NCBI GenBank assembly: GCA_016302985.1
Contig: JAEDMN010000030.1
Coordinates: 1-18,856 of the forward strand
DNA: 18,856 nucleotides
Direction of reading: 5' to 3'
DNA from: Kiritimatiellia bacterium
GTDB taxonomy: Bacteria; Verrucomicrobiota; Kiritimatiellia; RFP12; UBA1067
Shown here: in pieces, positions 6,112-13,323 of the stretch
How positions within the stretch are numbered: position 1 is the stretch's first letter
How the letters are laid out: every line of letters begins with the position of its first letter
Program-made: the position numbers and the translations under genes
The notes under the pieces: generated by a model
The model's database searches: none
Told to the model about the DNA's origin: nothing
The model's input: the letters and a program-made list of their open reading frames with translations, nothing else

Positions 6112-8700
6112 ATGATGAACAACGATTCTACGTCGCGCAACGACATCTGGAAGTGGCTCGCGCTGCTGATCATCGCGGTCTTCTCCATCTATGTCACCTT
6201 CCCGGTGGCCGAGAAGCTCCGTTTCGGCCTTGACCTGAAGGGCGGCACGTCCTTCACGCTCGGCATCGACCAGGACAAGCTCCGCGAGACGATCATCGCG
6301 GCGAATCCGGCGCTGACGAACGAGACGGGCGCGGTCGAGAAGAAGATGGCCGACACGCTCCAGGGCTGCGATGCGCGCATCATCCAGGTCGTCCGCCGCC
6401 GTGTCGACGGCATGGGCATGAACGAGCCCGTCATCCAGGGCATGAAGGACCACCGCCTGCTGGTGCAGCTGCCCGGCATCGACGACGCCACGCGCGCCGC
6501 GGCGAAGAAGTCCCTCCAGAGCGCGGCGTTCCTCGAATTCCGCCTCACGCACCCGCGGAACGACGAGCTCGTCTCCAAGCTCATGTCCGGCGAGGCCTGC
6601 CCCGAGGGCTACGAGCGTGGCGGCAGCGGCTTCGTCCGCGCGGCCAACTACAACGAGGTCGCCTCGCGTCCCGGCTATGCCGCGCGCCTCGCGGGCTTCC
6701 ACACGCCGGATCCGCGCTACCAGTTCATGCTGGAGAAGTGCGGCGACGCCTCCTACCGCGCGGCCTTCGTGAGCCGCAGCGCCCCGGCGCGCGACGCCAA
6801 GGGCAACCCGCAGCCCATCACGGGCGAGTACCTGACGTCCGCCTCCGTCGAGCGCGACGCCGTCGGTTCGCTGGCCATCAGCTTCTCCTTCAACGGCAAG
6901 GGCGCCAAGCTCTTCAGCGACGTCACGCGCAACTACATGGCGCATGGCCCGAAGAACCCGGGCGACCGCGGCCGCCAGCTCGCGATCATCCTCGACGACA
7001 ACCTCGTCTCCGCCCCGGTCATCCAGAGCGAGATCGGCGCGCACGGCCAGATCACCGGCCACTTCACGGCCGCCGAGGCGCAGGAGCTCGCCAACAACCT
7101 GAACGCGGGCGCCCTCCCGGCGCCGCTCAAGCTGCTCGCCGAGTCCTCCGTCTCCCCGACGGTGGGCGAGGACGCCAAGCGCGCCGGCATCATCGCCGCG
7201 GGCCTGGGCTTCGCGCTCGTCGGCCTGTTCATGTTCATCTACTACTGGTACGCGGGCCTCGTCGCCGACATCGCGCTCTTCCTCGACGTCGCGCTGCTGC
7301 CGGCCGCCCTCGTGTTCGTGGCGAACGTGCTCGGCGTGTTCGCGAAGGACGCCTCGATGGGCGCCACGGGTTCGCTCGCGCTGCCCGTCCTCACGATGCC
7401 CGGCATCGCCGGCCTCGTGCTGACGCTCGGCATGGCGGTCGACGCGAACGTGATCATCTTCGAGCGCATCCGCGAGGAGTTCGCCGCCAAGGTCTCCACG
7501 GGCACGGCGCTGAAGAACGGCTACGGCCGCGCCTTCACGGCGATTCTTGACTCCAACATCACGACGATCGTGACGGGCATCATCCTCTTCATCGTCGGCA
7601 CGGGCCCGGTGCGCGGCTTCGCCATCACCCTCACGGGCGGCGTGATCATCTCGATGTTCACGGCCGTGGTCGTCACGCGCCTCGTCTTCGACAACACGAC
7701 GAAGGCCGATTCCGTGAAGCCCTTCAAGATGCTCAACATCTTCAAGAAGGCGCCGAACTTCGACTTCGTCAAGTTCGGCAAGCCGGTGTTCATCGCGGCG
7801 GCGGCGCTCTGCGTGATCACGGTGGGCATCTTCTTCGCCCGCGCGTTCGTCAAGCCGGCCTCGGTGCTCGCGGTCGACCTCACGGGCGGCACGTCGCTGG
7901 TCTACTCCGTGGACCAGAAGGCGAAGCCCGCGGTCAGCGACGTCCGCAAGGTGCTCGATCCGTTCGACAATGCGACGATCATCCAGTACCAGGACGGCGT
8001 CGGCGACTCCACGCTCCTCGTCAAGACGGGCTACACGGCCGAGACCGCCAAGGACAAGGGCGTGACGGACGTCGCGGGCCACGTGACGAAGCTGCTCCAG
8101 GACAACTTCAAGGACTCGAAGATCCAGCAGGTCTCGGTCGATGAAATCGGCTCGATGGTCGGCGCGGACCTCAAGAAGTCCGGCACCTGGGCGGTCGCCC
8201 TCTCGCTCTGCGCGATTCTGATCTACGTCGCGTTCCGCTTCGAGTTCGGCTTCGGCCTCGGCGCGCTGGTCGCCCTGGCGCACGACGCGCTGATCTCGCT
8301 CGGCCTCTTCTCGCTCTGCGGCCGCCAGGTCTCCCTGCTCGTGGTCACGGCGCTTCTGACGATCATCGGCTACTCGGTGAACGACACGATCGTCGTCTTC
8401 GACCGCATCCGCGAGACGCTCCGCAAGGACCAGAAGACGGACTTCAAGACGCTCTGCAACGCGGCGCTCAACGCCTGCCTGAGCCGCACGGTGATCACGT
8501 CCATCACGACGTTCTTCGCGGTGATCGCGCTCTTCGCGTTCGGCGACGGTTCGATCTTCGACTTCGCGCTCACGATGCTGATCGGCGTCGTCGCGGGCAC
8601 GTTCTCGTCGATGTTCATCGCGACGCCCGTGATGATGTGGTTCTACAAGGGCCGCCGCCCGCAGTTCTCGAAGGAGACCGCGGTCGAGCAGCAGCAGTAG
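6112..8700 (+). CDS. secDF: Fused protein-export membrane protein SecDF
   Basis: The 862-aa protein joins SecD and SecF, the RND-type partners of SecYEG that use the proton gradient to pull exported proteins across the membrane. The SecD half has a first membrane helix (residues about 13-32), then FGLDLKGGTS (38-47), VVRRRVDGMGM, the periplasmic domain with a SAPVIQSEI segment, and a block of five helices containing GMAVDANVIIFERIREE. The SecF half begins near residue 560, with its own VDLTGGTS (588-595), a second helix block, and GYSVNDTIVVFDRIRE. The two halves mirror each other as expected. Start at ATG 6112 behind AGAGG; ATG 6115 is a possible alternative. The gene stands alone with its own promoter and terminator, and there is no yajC next to it in the window. 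Confidence 0.96.
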   Translation: MMNNDSTSRNDIWKWLALLIIAVFSIYVTFPVAEKLRFGLDLKGGTSFTLGIDQDKLRETIIAANPALTNETGAVEKKMADTLQGCDARIIQVVRRRVDGMGMNEPVIQGMKDHRLLVQLPGIDDATRAAAKKSLQSAAFLEFRLTHPRNDELVSKLMSGEACPEGYERGGSGFVRAANYNEVASRPGYAARLAGFHTPDPRYQFMLEKCGDASYRAAFVSRSAPARDAKGNPQPITGEYLTSASVERDAVGSLAISFSFNGKGAKLFSDVTRNYMAHGPKNPGDRGRQLAIILDDNLVSAPVIQSEIGAHGQITGHFTAAEAQELANNLNAGALPAPLKLLAESSVSPTVGEDAKRAGIIAAGLGFALVGLFMFIYYWYAGLVADIALFLDVALLPAALVFVANVLGVFAKDASMGATGSLALPVLTMPGIAGLVLTLGMAVDANVIIFERIREEFAAKVSTGTALKNGYGRAFTAILDSNITTIVTGIILFIVGTGPVRGFAITLTGGVIISMFTAVVVTRLVFDNTTKADSVKPFKMLNIFKKAPNFDFVKFGKPVFIAAAALCVITVGIFFARAFVKPASVLAVDLTGGTSLVYSVDQKAKPAVSDVRKVLDPFDNATIIQYQDGVGDSTLLVKTGYTAETAKDKGVTDVAGHVTKLLQDNFKDSKIQQVSVDEIGSMVGADLKKSGTWAVALSLCAILIYVAFRFEFGFGLGALVALAHDALISLGLFSLCGRQVSLLVVTALLTIIGYSVNDTIVVFDRIRETLRKDQKTDFKTLCNAALNACLSRTVITSITTFFAVIALFAFGDGSIFDFALTMLIGVVAGTFSSMFIATPVMMWFYKGRRPQFSKETAVEQQQ

Positions 8701-8729
8701 TTCCCGCATCCATCCGGGATTCTCCGAGG

Positions 8730-8766
8730 CGCCCGCTTCCCTTTGGAAGCGGGCGTTTCGCGTTTC
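8730..8766 (+). terminator. Rho-independent terminator after secDF
   Basis: An 11-bp perfect stem, CGCCCGCTTCC (8730-8740) with GGAAGCGGGCG (8745-8755) and a CTTT loop, is followed by an interrupted T-rich tail (tttcgcgtttc). It lies 29 bases after the secDF stop. Confidence 0.8.
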
Positions 8767-8787
8767 GTGCGCATGCGTCCTGCCCCA

Positions 8788-8840
8788 TGTAATGATTTTG
8801 TAAGGATTTTCCCCTCCTTGTAATGATTTTGTAACACTTT
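8788..8840 (+). promoter_or_regulatory. PhoB-box-like array of four 11-bp direct repeats
   Basis: Four 11-base units start at 8788 (TGTAATGATTT), 8799 (TGTAAGGATTT), 8819 (TGTAATGATTT) and 8830 (TGTAACACTTT). They form two head-to-tail pairs with a 9-base spacer and are 31 bases, about three helical turns, apart. An 11-bp direct-repeat spacing is the normal site geometry of OmpR/PhoB-family regulators, and the gene that follows encodes one. The last unit ends 16 bases before the -10, in place of a -35 element, as for activators that replace -35 contacts. Autoregulation is an inference. Confidence 0.75.
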
Positions 8841-8853
8841 ATTTCCCAATCCG

Positions 8854-8862
8854 TGCTTTAAT
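8854..8862 (+). promoter_or_regulatory. Extended -10 of the response-regulator gene
   Basis: TGC followed by TTTAAT (8857-8862). No -35 is recognisable; the 11-bp repeat array occupies that place. A hairpin, GCGGAAA (8872-8878) with TTTCCGC (8886-8892), lies in the leader just before the AAAGGGA ribosome site. Confidence 0.5.
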
Positions 8863-8913
8863 GTCCCCGTCGCGGAAATCCGGTTTTTCCGCCGAGACGA
8901 AAGGGATGTGAAC

Positions 8914-9615
8914 ATGGCAGGCATACTGGTTGGCGTGGATACGCCGCATGCGCGGGATTTGGTTCGGGGGCTGCTCGGGAACGAGGGGCATCAGGTGCGT
9001 CTGGCGCGGGACGGGCGGGAGGTTCTGCGCGCCTACGCGCTGGAATGTCCCGACCTGCTGGTGCTGGACGTCCAGCTGCCCGATCCGGGCGGCCTGGAAG
9101 TCTGCCGGCTGCTCCGCGCCGTCGATTCGCAGACGCCGGTTCTCCTGCTCTCGCCGCGGTGCGGCGAGGAGGAGGTGGCGCATGCGCTGGGGACGGGCGC
9201 GGACGACTTCCTCGTGCGTCCCTTTGGCGCGCGCGAGTTCGCCGCGCGGGTCCGCGCCCTGCTCCGCCGCGCGGCCCTGCCGCGGCGTGCGGACGCCCCC
9301 GACGTGGCCGTCTTCAGTCTCGGCGCGTGTGCGGTCCACAACCGCGAACTGGAGTTGCGGGACGCCCATGGGCGGTGCATCGCGTTGACGCCGCGCGAAT
9401 GCGCGATTCTCCGCTACTTCGCCACCCATCCGAATGAAGTCGCCCGTCGCGGGGACCTGTTCGACTACGCCTGGGGACATGGCGCCCTGGCCTATTCGCG
9501 GACGATCGACACGCATGTCTGCGTGCTGCGCCGCAAGCTCGCGGGCAGTGGCTGCCGGATCGAGTCCGTTTCGGGCATGGGCTACCGCCTGCGGGTGGAG
9601 ACGCCGGCCGCCTGA
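8914..9615 (+). CDS. OmpR/PhoB-family response regulator with atypical receiver domain
   Basis: This 233-aa regulator has a receiver domain (residues about 3-118) and an OmpR-type winged-helix DNA-binding domain (about 130-230, with LTPRECAILRYF, SRTIDTHVCVLRRKL and a final GMGYRLR). The phosphoacceptor D52 (LVLDVQLPD) and the switch S80 are present. Two positions needed for normal phosphorylation are changed. The acidic pair is reduced to D9, with V8 and T10 (ILVGVDTP where ILVVDDEP is usual), and the conserved Lys is R102 (LVRPFG). No histidine kinase lies nearby. Phosphorylation-independent family members with such losses are known (ChxR and HP1043 types). ATG 8914 is preferred over GTG 8908 because AAAGGGA is seven bases away. 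It probably controls its own promoter through the 11-bp repeats, and perhaps the next gene. Confidence 0.88.
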   Translation: MAGILVGVDTPHARDLVRGLLGNEGHQVRLARDGREVLRAYALECPDLLVLDVQLPDPGGLEVCRLLRAVDSQTPVLLLSPRCGEEEVAHALGTGADDFLVRPFGAREFAARVRALLRRAALPRRADAPDVAVFSLGACAVHNRELELRDAHGRCIALTPRECAILRYFATHPNEVARRGDLFDYAWGHGALAYSRTIDTHVCVLRRKLAGSGCRIESVSGMGYRLRVETPAA

Positions 9616-9618
9616 TTT

Positions 9619-9639
9619 CCGCATGCCGTCCGCATGCGG
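9619..9639 (+). other. Intergenic hairpin between regulator and Whirly-like gene
   Basis: A perfect 8-bp stem, CCGCATGC (9619-9626) with GCATGCGG (9632-9639) and loop CGTCC, lies just after the regulator stop. No T-tract follows (cgaaaacaca), so it may reduce read-through or protect mRNA ends rather than terminate fully. Confidence 0.5.
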
Positions 9640-9666
9640 CGAAAACACAAGAGGAAAGGAATCGAA

Positions 9667-10335
9667 ATGAGCGAAAACCAGAATCCCGTGCCGGCTCTGC
9701 CGCACTTCCACGCCTACGACCCGTACTATCGCGCGAACGCGAAGGGGACGGGCAGCGCCATCAAGTTCGAACTCCACCCGGCGCACGACGACACGGCCGG
9801 CAGCATCTTCGTGACGCTGGCCCGGCAGAAGACGGTCGGGTCGCAGCAGAACGGCGCGAAGATCTTCCCGACGTTCGACTGGAAGGAGGCCATCCTGCTG
9901 AAGCTGGACCGCGCGGACCTCTCGCAGATCCTCCAGGTGCTCCGCGGCATGCAGGAGTCGATCAACGGGGACAAGGGGCTCTTCCACCAGGGCGTGCGCG
10001 GGCGCGCGAACATCCGCTTCACGCACCAGATCGAACCGCGTCCCGGTTACATGCTCTCGGTCTGGAAGACCTACGACACCGGCGAACAGCGCAAGGGGTA
10101 CTACTTCTTCGACGTGAGCGAGGCGTTCACGCTGATGCTGGCGCTGGAGCGGGCGCTGCTGTACGTGTGCTTCGGCATTCCCGAGGTGATTGCGCGGCCC
10201 GTGTCCGCGAACCGTCCGGCGCCGATGCCGCGTCCCTCGCGCGACCCCGTGCCGGATTCGGTTCCGCGCGAGATGCAGCCTGCGGTGCCGGCGCCCGCGG
10301 AGTCGGCCGAATACGACGACGCGGTCGCGTTCTGA
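9667..10335 (+). CDS. Putative Whirly-like ssDNA-binding protein with SSB-like C-terminal tail
   Basis: I do not recognise an established bacterial name for this 222-aa protein. Residues about 30-172 show strand-rich segments and two helices in an order resembling the plant Whirly fold. The match includes FDW (70-72) followed by a helix (DLSQILQVL), LFH (105-107), an I-x-F-x-H-x-IEP strand (116-124), YMLSVW (128-133), and a last helix VSEAFTLMLALERALLY. Whirly proteins bind single-stranded DNA as tetramers. Residues 176-212 form a Pro-rich linker, and the protein ends with DDAVAF (217-222). That end is like the acidic DDDIPF tip by which SSB recruits repair and replication partners. Start at ATG 9667 after AGGAAAGGA; an upstream ATG (9634) has no ribosome site. 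It follows the regulator by 51 bases and may be co-transcribed. The function is inferred from pattern only. Confidence 0.6.
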   Translation: MSENQNPVPALPHFHAYDPYYRANAKGTGSAIKFELHPAHDDTAGSIFVTLARQKTVGSQQNGAKIFPTFDWKEAILLKLDRADLSQILQVLRGMQESINGDKGLFHQGVRGRANIRFTHQIEPRPGYMLSVWKTYDTGEQRKGYYFFDVSEAFTLMLALERALLYVCFGIPEVIARPVSANRPAPMPRPSRDPVPDSVPREMQPAVPAPAESAEYDDAVAF

Positions 10336-10424
10336 CGACTTGGGCCTCCGCGCGAGGCGGACGGGGCGTAGTCTTGTCCGGAATCGGGTCTCCACCTTGT
10401 CCTGACGACACGGACCCTTGCTTC

Positions 10425-10443
10425 CGGACCGCCTGGCGGTCCG
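10425..10443. promoter_or_regulatory. 19-bp perfect palindrome upstream of the YraN-like gene
   Basis: CGGACCGCC-T-GGCGGTCCG is a perfect palindrome around one central base, 46 bases before ATG 10490. A shorter hairpin, GCCTC (10344-10348) with GAGGC (10354-10358), lies earlier in the same gap. There is no T-tract after either. It could be an operator or a weak transcription stop; I found no convincing promoter in this gap. Confidence 0.4.
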
Positions 10444-10489
10444 CCCGCGCGTGCCCCTTTCCCCACAGACAGGACCAATGGAGGATCAG

Positions 10490-10909
10490 ATGGAGAAGAA
10501 GCCAAAGAACGTCGCAGTTGCCCGCGGGCGCTGGGGGGAGGATGCCGCGGCCGCGTTCCTGGCCGCGCGGGGGTGGACCGTGCTCGAGCGGAACGCCCGT
10601 CCGTGCGCACTGGACCAGAGGTGCGAGATCGACCTGGTGATCCAGTCGCGCGACAAGCGGGCCGTGGTGTTCGTGGAGGTGAAGACGCACCGCGCGCGCT
10701 CGCCGCGGGCGGGACGCCTCTGGTGCGTGAACCGGCGGAAGAAGAACGTGCTGCTGCGCGCCTGCACGAACTGGATCCTGCGGAAGAAGTGGCACGGCAA
10801 CTTCCGGTTCGACGTCGTCGAGGTCTACGGCACGCCGGCGGGCGGTCCGCCCGAAATCGACCATGTCGAGAACGTGCCGCTCTTTCCGCCCAAATGGCGC
10901 TTCTGGTAG
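10490..10909 (+). CDS. yraN: YraN/UPF0102 family protein, nuclease-like fold
   Basis: This small basic protein (139 aa) belongs to the UPF0102/YraN family, which has a PD-(D/E)XK-type fold related to Holliday-junction resolvases and other nucleases, with no firmly established role. Visible family marks are GRWGEDAAAAFL (12-24), the E46-I-D48 pair (CEIDLVI) and E63-V-K65 (VFVEVK), which together make the expected catalytic site, then RFDVVEV near the C-terminus. ATG 10490 is chosen because GGAGGA lies four to five bases upstream; ATG 10478 in the same frame would add four residues. The usual GEIDL reads CEIDL here. The protein could act with the ssDNA-binding candidate upstream in DNA processing, but their only link is position. 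Confidence 0.82.
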   Translation: MEKKPKNVAVARGRWGEDAAAAFLAARGWTVLERNARPCALDQRCEIDLVIQSRDKRAVVFVEVKTHRARSPRAGRLWCVNRRKKNVLLRACTNWILRKKWHGNFRFDVVEVYGTPAGGPPEIDHVENVPLFPPKWRFW

Positions 10910-10929
10910 TCGCCGCGCCGGTGGCGTTA

Positions 10930-10938
10930 TGGTATACT
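10930..10938 (+). promoter_or_regulatory. Extended -10 promoter of the glycoside hydrolase gene
   Basis: TGG-TATACT (TATACT at 10933-10938), with no recognisable -35 upstream. The predicted start near 10945 leaves a short leader to ATG 10963, with GGAGAAAGG as ribosome site. Confidence 0.55.
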
Positions 10939-10962
10939 GCGCGGAGAAAGGCGAATCCGATT

Positions 10963-13116
10963 ATGAAGAGATTGTGGTGTCTGGCGTTTGCGGCGGTAGC
11001 GATGGCCGGCATGGCGGGCGAAGTCGTGCTGTTCGACGCGGCGACGGCGACTGCACGGGACGTGCGGGGGCAGGACGGGGCGACGTTTTCGCTGACGAAC
11101 GGACTTCTGACCGTGACGACGCGGCCGAGCGACAAGTACCCCGGCGTGGCGATCCGGGGCGACTGGGACCTCTCGGCCTGCGGGGAGATCGAAGTCGAGT
11201 TCGTGAACGGCGGCATCTGGGGACAGTACACCGTGCGTCTGCTCAACGCGGGCGGCTCGCCGGCCGGGAAGGGTTGCTACATCGGCAAACTGCCGATCAA
11301 GGGCGAGAAGCACAAGATCTGTTCGCAGATCTTCCCGCCGCCGCTGCCCCACTGGTCCGAGACCCTGGCGAAGCTGACGCGCGTGCGCACCTGGGCGCTG
11401 CCGTACCTGGTCTGGATGCCCCTGCCCGAGGAGGGCTCCGCCGTCTGGAGCGCGGGCAAGGGGGGCGTGCGGGTTGCGACGCTTGATCCAAAGACGGTGA
11501 AGGAGGTCGCCGTCTACATCAACACGCCGAAGCTGCCGCATGTCTGGAGCGTGAAGCGCATCGTCGCCAAAGGCGCGCCCCGCACCGCGGAGAACGTCCC
11601 CGCCTTCGCGCGGATGACGCCCGCGGAGTTCTTCCCCTGCATCGACGAATACGGACAGTTCCGGCACCGCGAATGGCCGGACAAGGTCCACTCGGACGCC
11701 GATTTCGCGATCCAGCGCGCGAAGGAGGAGAAGGACCTCGCCGCGCATCCGGGTCCGAAGGGCTGGGACAAGTGGGGCGGCTGGGCGGACGGCCCGCAGC
11801 TGCCGAAGACGGGGGGCTTCTCCACGACGAAGTGGAACGGCAAGTGGTGGATCGTCGATCCCGACGGACATCTCTGGTGGAGCCATGGGCCCGTGCGCGT
11901 CACGCCGAGCGGCGCGACGACGGCGCTGGACGGACACGAGGACTGGTTCGCGCGCCTGCCGAAGCCGGACGAACCCGAGGCCGCGTTCTACTCCACGCGC
12001 GACGAGCTCCTCTTCCCCTACTACGCGCGCTGGAAGATGAAGAAGATCTATGACTTCTCCGCCCAGAACATCGCCCGCAAGTACGGCGCGGGCTGGTACG
12101 GGACGTGGTCCGACCTCGCGCACCGCCGCCTGCGCAGTTGGGGGTGCAACACGATCGCCAATTCCTCGGACCGGCAGATCTGCCTGATGGACCGCACGCC
12201 CTACACGGACCGCTACGAGATCCATTCGCGTCCGATTGCCGGACACAAGGGCGGCTGGTGGGACTTCTGCGACCCGTTCGACCCGTCCTTCCGCGCGGAG
12301 GCGCGCCGCAAGACGGTCGAGTACAAGGCCCAGTTCGAGGATCCCTGGTGCTTCGGCTTCTTCGTGGACAACGAACACCACTGGGGACAGGCCGACACCC
12401 TCGCGCTGTCGACGATCAAGTCGCCCGCCGACCAGCCCTGCAAGAAGGTCTTCCGTGCGCGCCTGCGGGCGAAGTACGGCGACATCGCGAAACTGAACGC
12501 GCAGTGGAAGACGGCCTACCGCGACTGGGAGGACTTCCTCGCCGTGACGCAGACGCCGGACCCGAAGGCCGCGAAGGACGATCTCGAGGCGTTCACGTCC
12601 GAAATCGCGGAGACCTACTACCGCATCATCCGCGAGGAGCTCAAGCGCGCGGCTCCGGGCAAGCTCTATCTCGGCTGCCGCTGGGCGGGGAGCGCGCCCG
12701 ACTTCACGGTGCGCGCCGCGGCCAAGCACTGCGACGTGCTCAGCTACAACATCTATCGTCGCCATCTGCGCGGATTCAAGCTGCCGGAGGGCGTCGACAG
12801 GCCCGTCCTCGTGGGCGAGTTCCACTTCGGCGCGCTGGACCGCGGGCCGTTCTGCCCGGGCCTGATTCTTCTTCGCGACCAGAACGAGCGCGCGCAGGTC
12901 TACGGGGACTACGTCCGCTCCGCGCTCGAGCATCCGCAGTTCGTGGGCGTGCACTGGCACCAGTTCTCCGACCAGTCCACGGCCGGCCGCTTCGACGGCG
13001 AGAACATGCAGGTCGGCTGGACGGACGTCTGCGACACGCCCTACTGGGAGACCATCGCCGGCATCCGGCAGGTTGGCTACGACCTGTATCGGATCCGGGC
13101 CGGGAAGGCCGATTAA
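10963..13116 (+). CDS. Secreted GH50-like glycoside hydrolase (beta-agarase type, clan GH-A)
   Basis: The start at ATG 10963 gives 717 aa with a signal peptide (MKRLWCLAFAAVAMAGMAG), so the enzyme is exported. Residues about 20-190 look like a beta-sandwich carbohydrate-binding domain. The catalytic part begins near residue 280 with GKWWIVDPDGHLWW, as in GH50 agarases, and continues as a TIM barrel. The probable acid/base is E471 (FVDNEHHWG) and the nucleophile E619 (VGEFHFGALDRG). The C-terminal run with VGVHWHQFSD and GRFDGEN is also typical of the family. GH50 enzymes cut beta-1,4 links in agarose or related galactans. The real substrate here could be another galactose-containing polymer, including host glycans. 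No transporter or other hydrolase lies next to it in the window. Confidence 0.78.
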   Translation: MKRLWCLAFAAVAMAGMAGEVVLFDAATATARDVRGQDGATFSLTNGLLTVTTRPSDKYPGVAIRGDWDLSACGEIEVEFVNGGIWGQYTVRLLNAGGSPAGKGCYIGKLPIKGEKHKICSQIFPPPLPHWSETLAKLTRVRTWALPYLVWMPLPEEGSAVWSAGKGGVRVATLDPKTVKEVAVYINTPKLPHVWSVKRIVAKGAPRTAENVPAFARMTPAEFFPCIDEYGQFRHREWPDKVHSDADFAIQRAKEEKDLAAHPGPKGWDKWGGWADGPQLPKTGGFSTTKWNGKWWIVDPDGHLWWSHGPVRVTPSGATTALDGHEDWFARLPKPDEPEAAFYSTRDELLFPYYARWKMKKIYDFSAQNIARKYGAGWYGTWSDLAHRRLRSWGCNTIANSSDRQICLMDRTPYTDRYEIHSRPIAGHKGGWWDFCDPFDPSFRAEARRKTVEYKAQFEDPWCFGFFVDNEHHWGQADTLALSTIKSPADQPCKKVFRARLRAKYGDIAKLNAQWKTAYRDWEDFLAVTQTPDPKAAKDDLEAFTSEIAETYYRIIREELKRAAPGKLYLGCRWAGSAPDFTVRAAAKHCDVLSYNIYRRHLRGFKLPEGVDRPVLVGEFHFGALDRGPFCPGLILLRDQNERAQVYGDYVRSALEHPQFVGVHWHQFSDQSTAGRFDGENMQVGWTDVCDTPYWETIAGIRQVGYDLYRIRAGKAD

Positions 13117-13172
13117 AAAAATTGAAAAAATTGAAATTCCCCCTTGCGCGCGTCGGGAAGGTCTGCTATACT
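13113..13172 (+). promoter_or_regulatory. tRNA-Asp promoter with upstream A-tract (UP element)
   Basis: TTGCGC (13144-13149), a 17-base spacer and TATACT (13167-13172) preceded by TGC form the core promoter. An A/T run (13113-13138, phased A-tracts separated by TTG) lies where an UP element contacts the RNA polymerase alpha subunit. This is the normal arrangement of a strong stable-RNA promoter. The run overlaps the hydrolase stop codon. Confidence 0.7.
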
Positions 13173-13192
13173 ATCATCGTTTTCAACCCCAC

Positions 13193-13267
13193 GGGCTCAT
13201 CGTTCATCGGTTAGGACCTCGGACTGTCGATCCGAAGAGGGGAGTTCGATTCTCCCTGAGCCCGCCA
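13193..13267 (+). tRNA. tRNA-Asp (anticodon GTC), CCA encoded
   Basis: All arms can be folded by eye. The acceptor is GGGCTCA (13193-13199) with TGAGCCC (13257-13263). The D stem is GTTC/GGAC. The anticodon stem is TCGGA/TCCGA with loop CTGTCGA, so the anticodon is GTC at 13226-13228. The T arm is GGGAG-TTCGATT-CTCCC. The discriminator is G13264 and CCA is encoded at 13265-13267. The variable loop is four bases (AGAG). The 3' end GCCA agrees with known bacterial tRNA-Asp. Confidence 0.96.
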
Positions 13268-13275
13268 TTCTGAAG

Positions 13276-13306
13276 AAACCGCCGCAAGGCGGTTTTTTTG
13301 TTTTTT
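13276..13306 (+). terminator. Terminator of tRNA-Asp
   Basis: The stem AAACCGCC (13276-13283) with GGCGGTTT (13288-13295) and loop GCAA is followed by a long T run (13293-13306, one G). It is directly followed by the uppP -10 element, with the T run taking the place of a -35. Confidence 0.9.
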
Positions 13307-13307
13307 G

Positions 13308-13316
13308 TGGTATACT
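13308..13316 (+). promoter_or_regulatory. Extended -10 promoter of uppP, leaderless arrangement
   Basis: TGG-TATACT (TATACT at 13311-13316) lies only seven bases before ATG 13324. Transcription should start at or one base before the ATG, and no ribosome site could exist in such a transcript. Confidence 0.6.
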
Positions 13317-13323
13317 GTGCCTC

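Noticed and set aside
6040..8709. An 889-codon minus-strand frame opposite secDF
   Set aside because: Same antisense composition effect; the + strand frame encodes an unmistakable SecDF.
8788..8840. The 11-bp repeats as a CRISPR array or replication origin iterons
   Set aside because: Units are too short and adjacent for CRISPR, there is no replication gene, and the location next to a -10 and an OmpR-type regulator explains them better.
8839..10395. A 518-codon minus-strand frame opposite the regulator and the Whirly-like gene
   Set aside because: Low-complexity Arg-rich translation, no ribosome site, covers a promoter region and two better-supported genes.
10573..10962. N-terminal extension of the glycoside hydrolase
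   Set aside because: It overlaps yraN in another frame and would bury the signal peptide that starts at 10963.
10927..12960. A 677-codon minus-strand frame opposite the glycoside hydrolase
   Set aside because: No domains, and the opposite strand shows a signal peptide and conserved catalytic motifs.
13144..13323. N-terminal extension of uppP through the tRNA gene
   Set aside because: It would read through the tRNA promoter, tRNA and terminator; the family's first motif begins 14 residues after ATG 13324.
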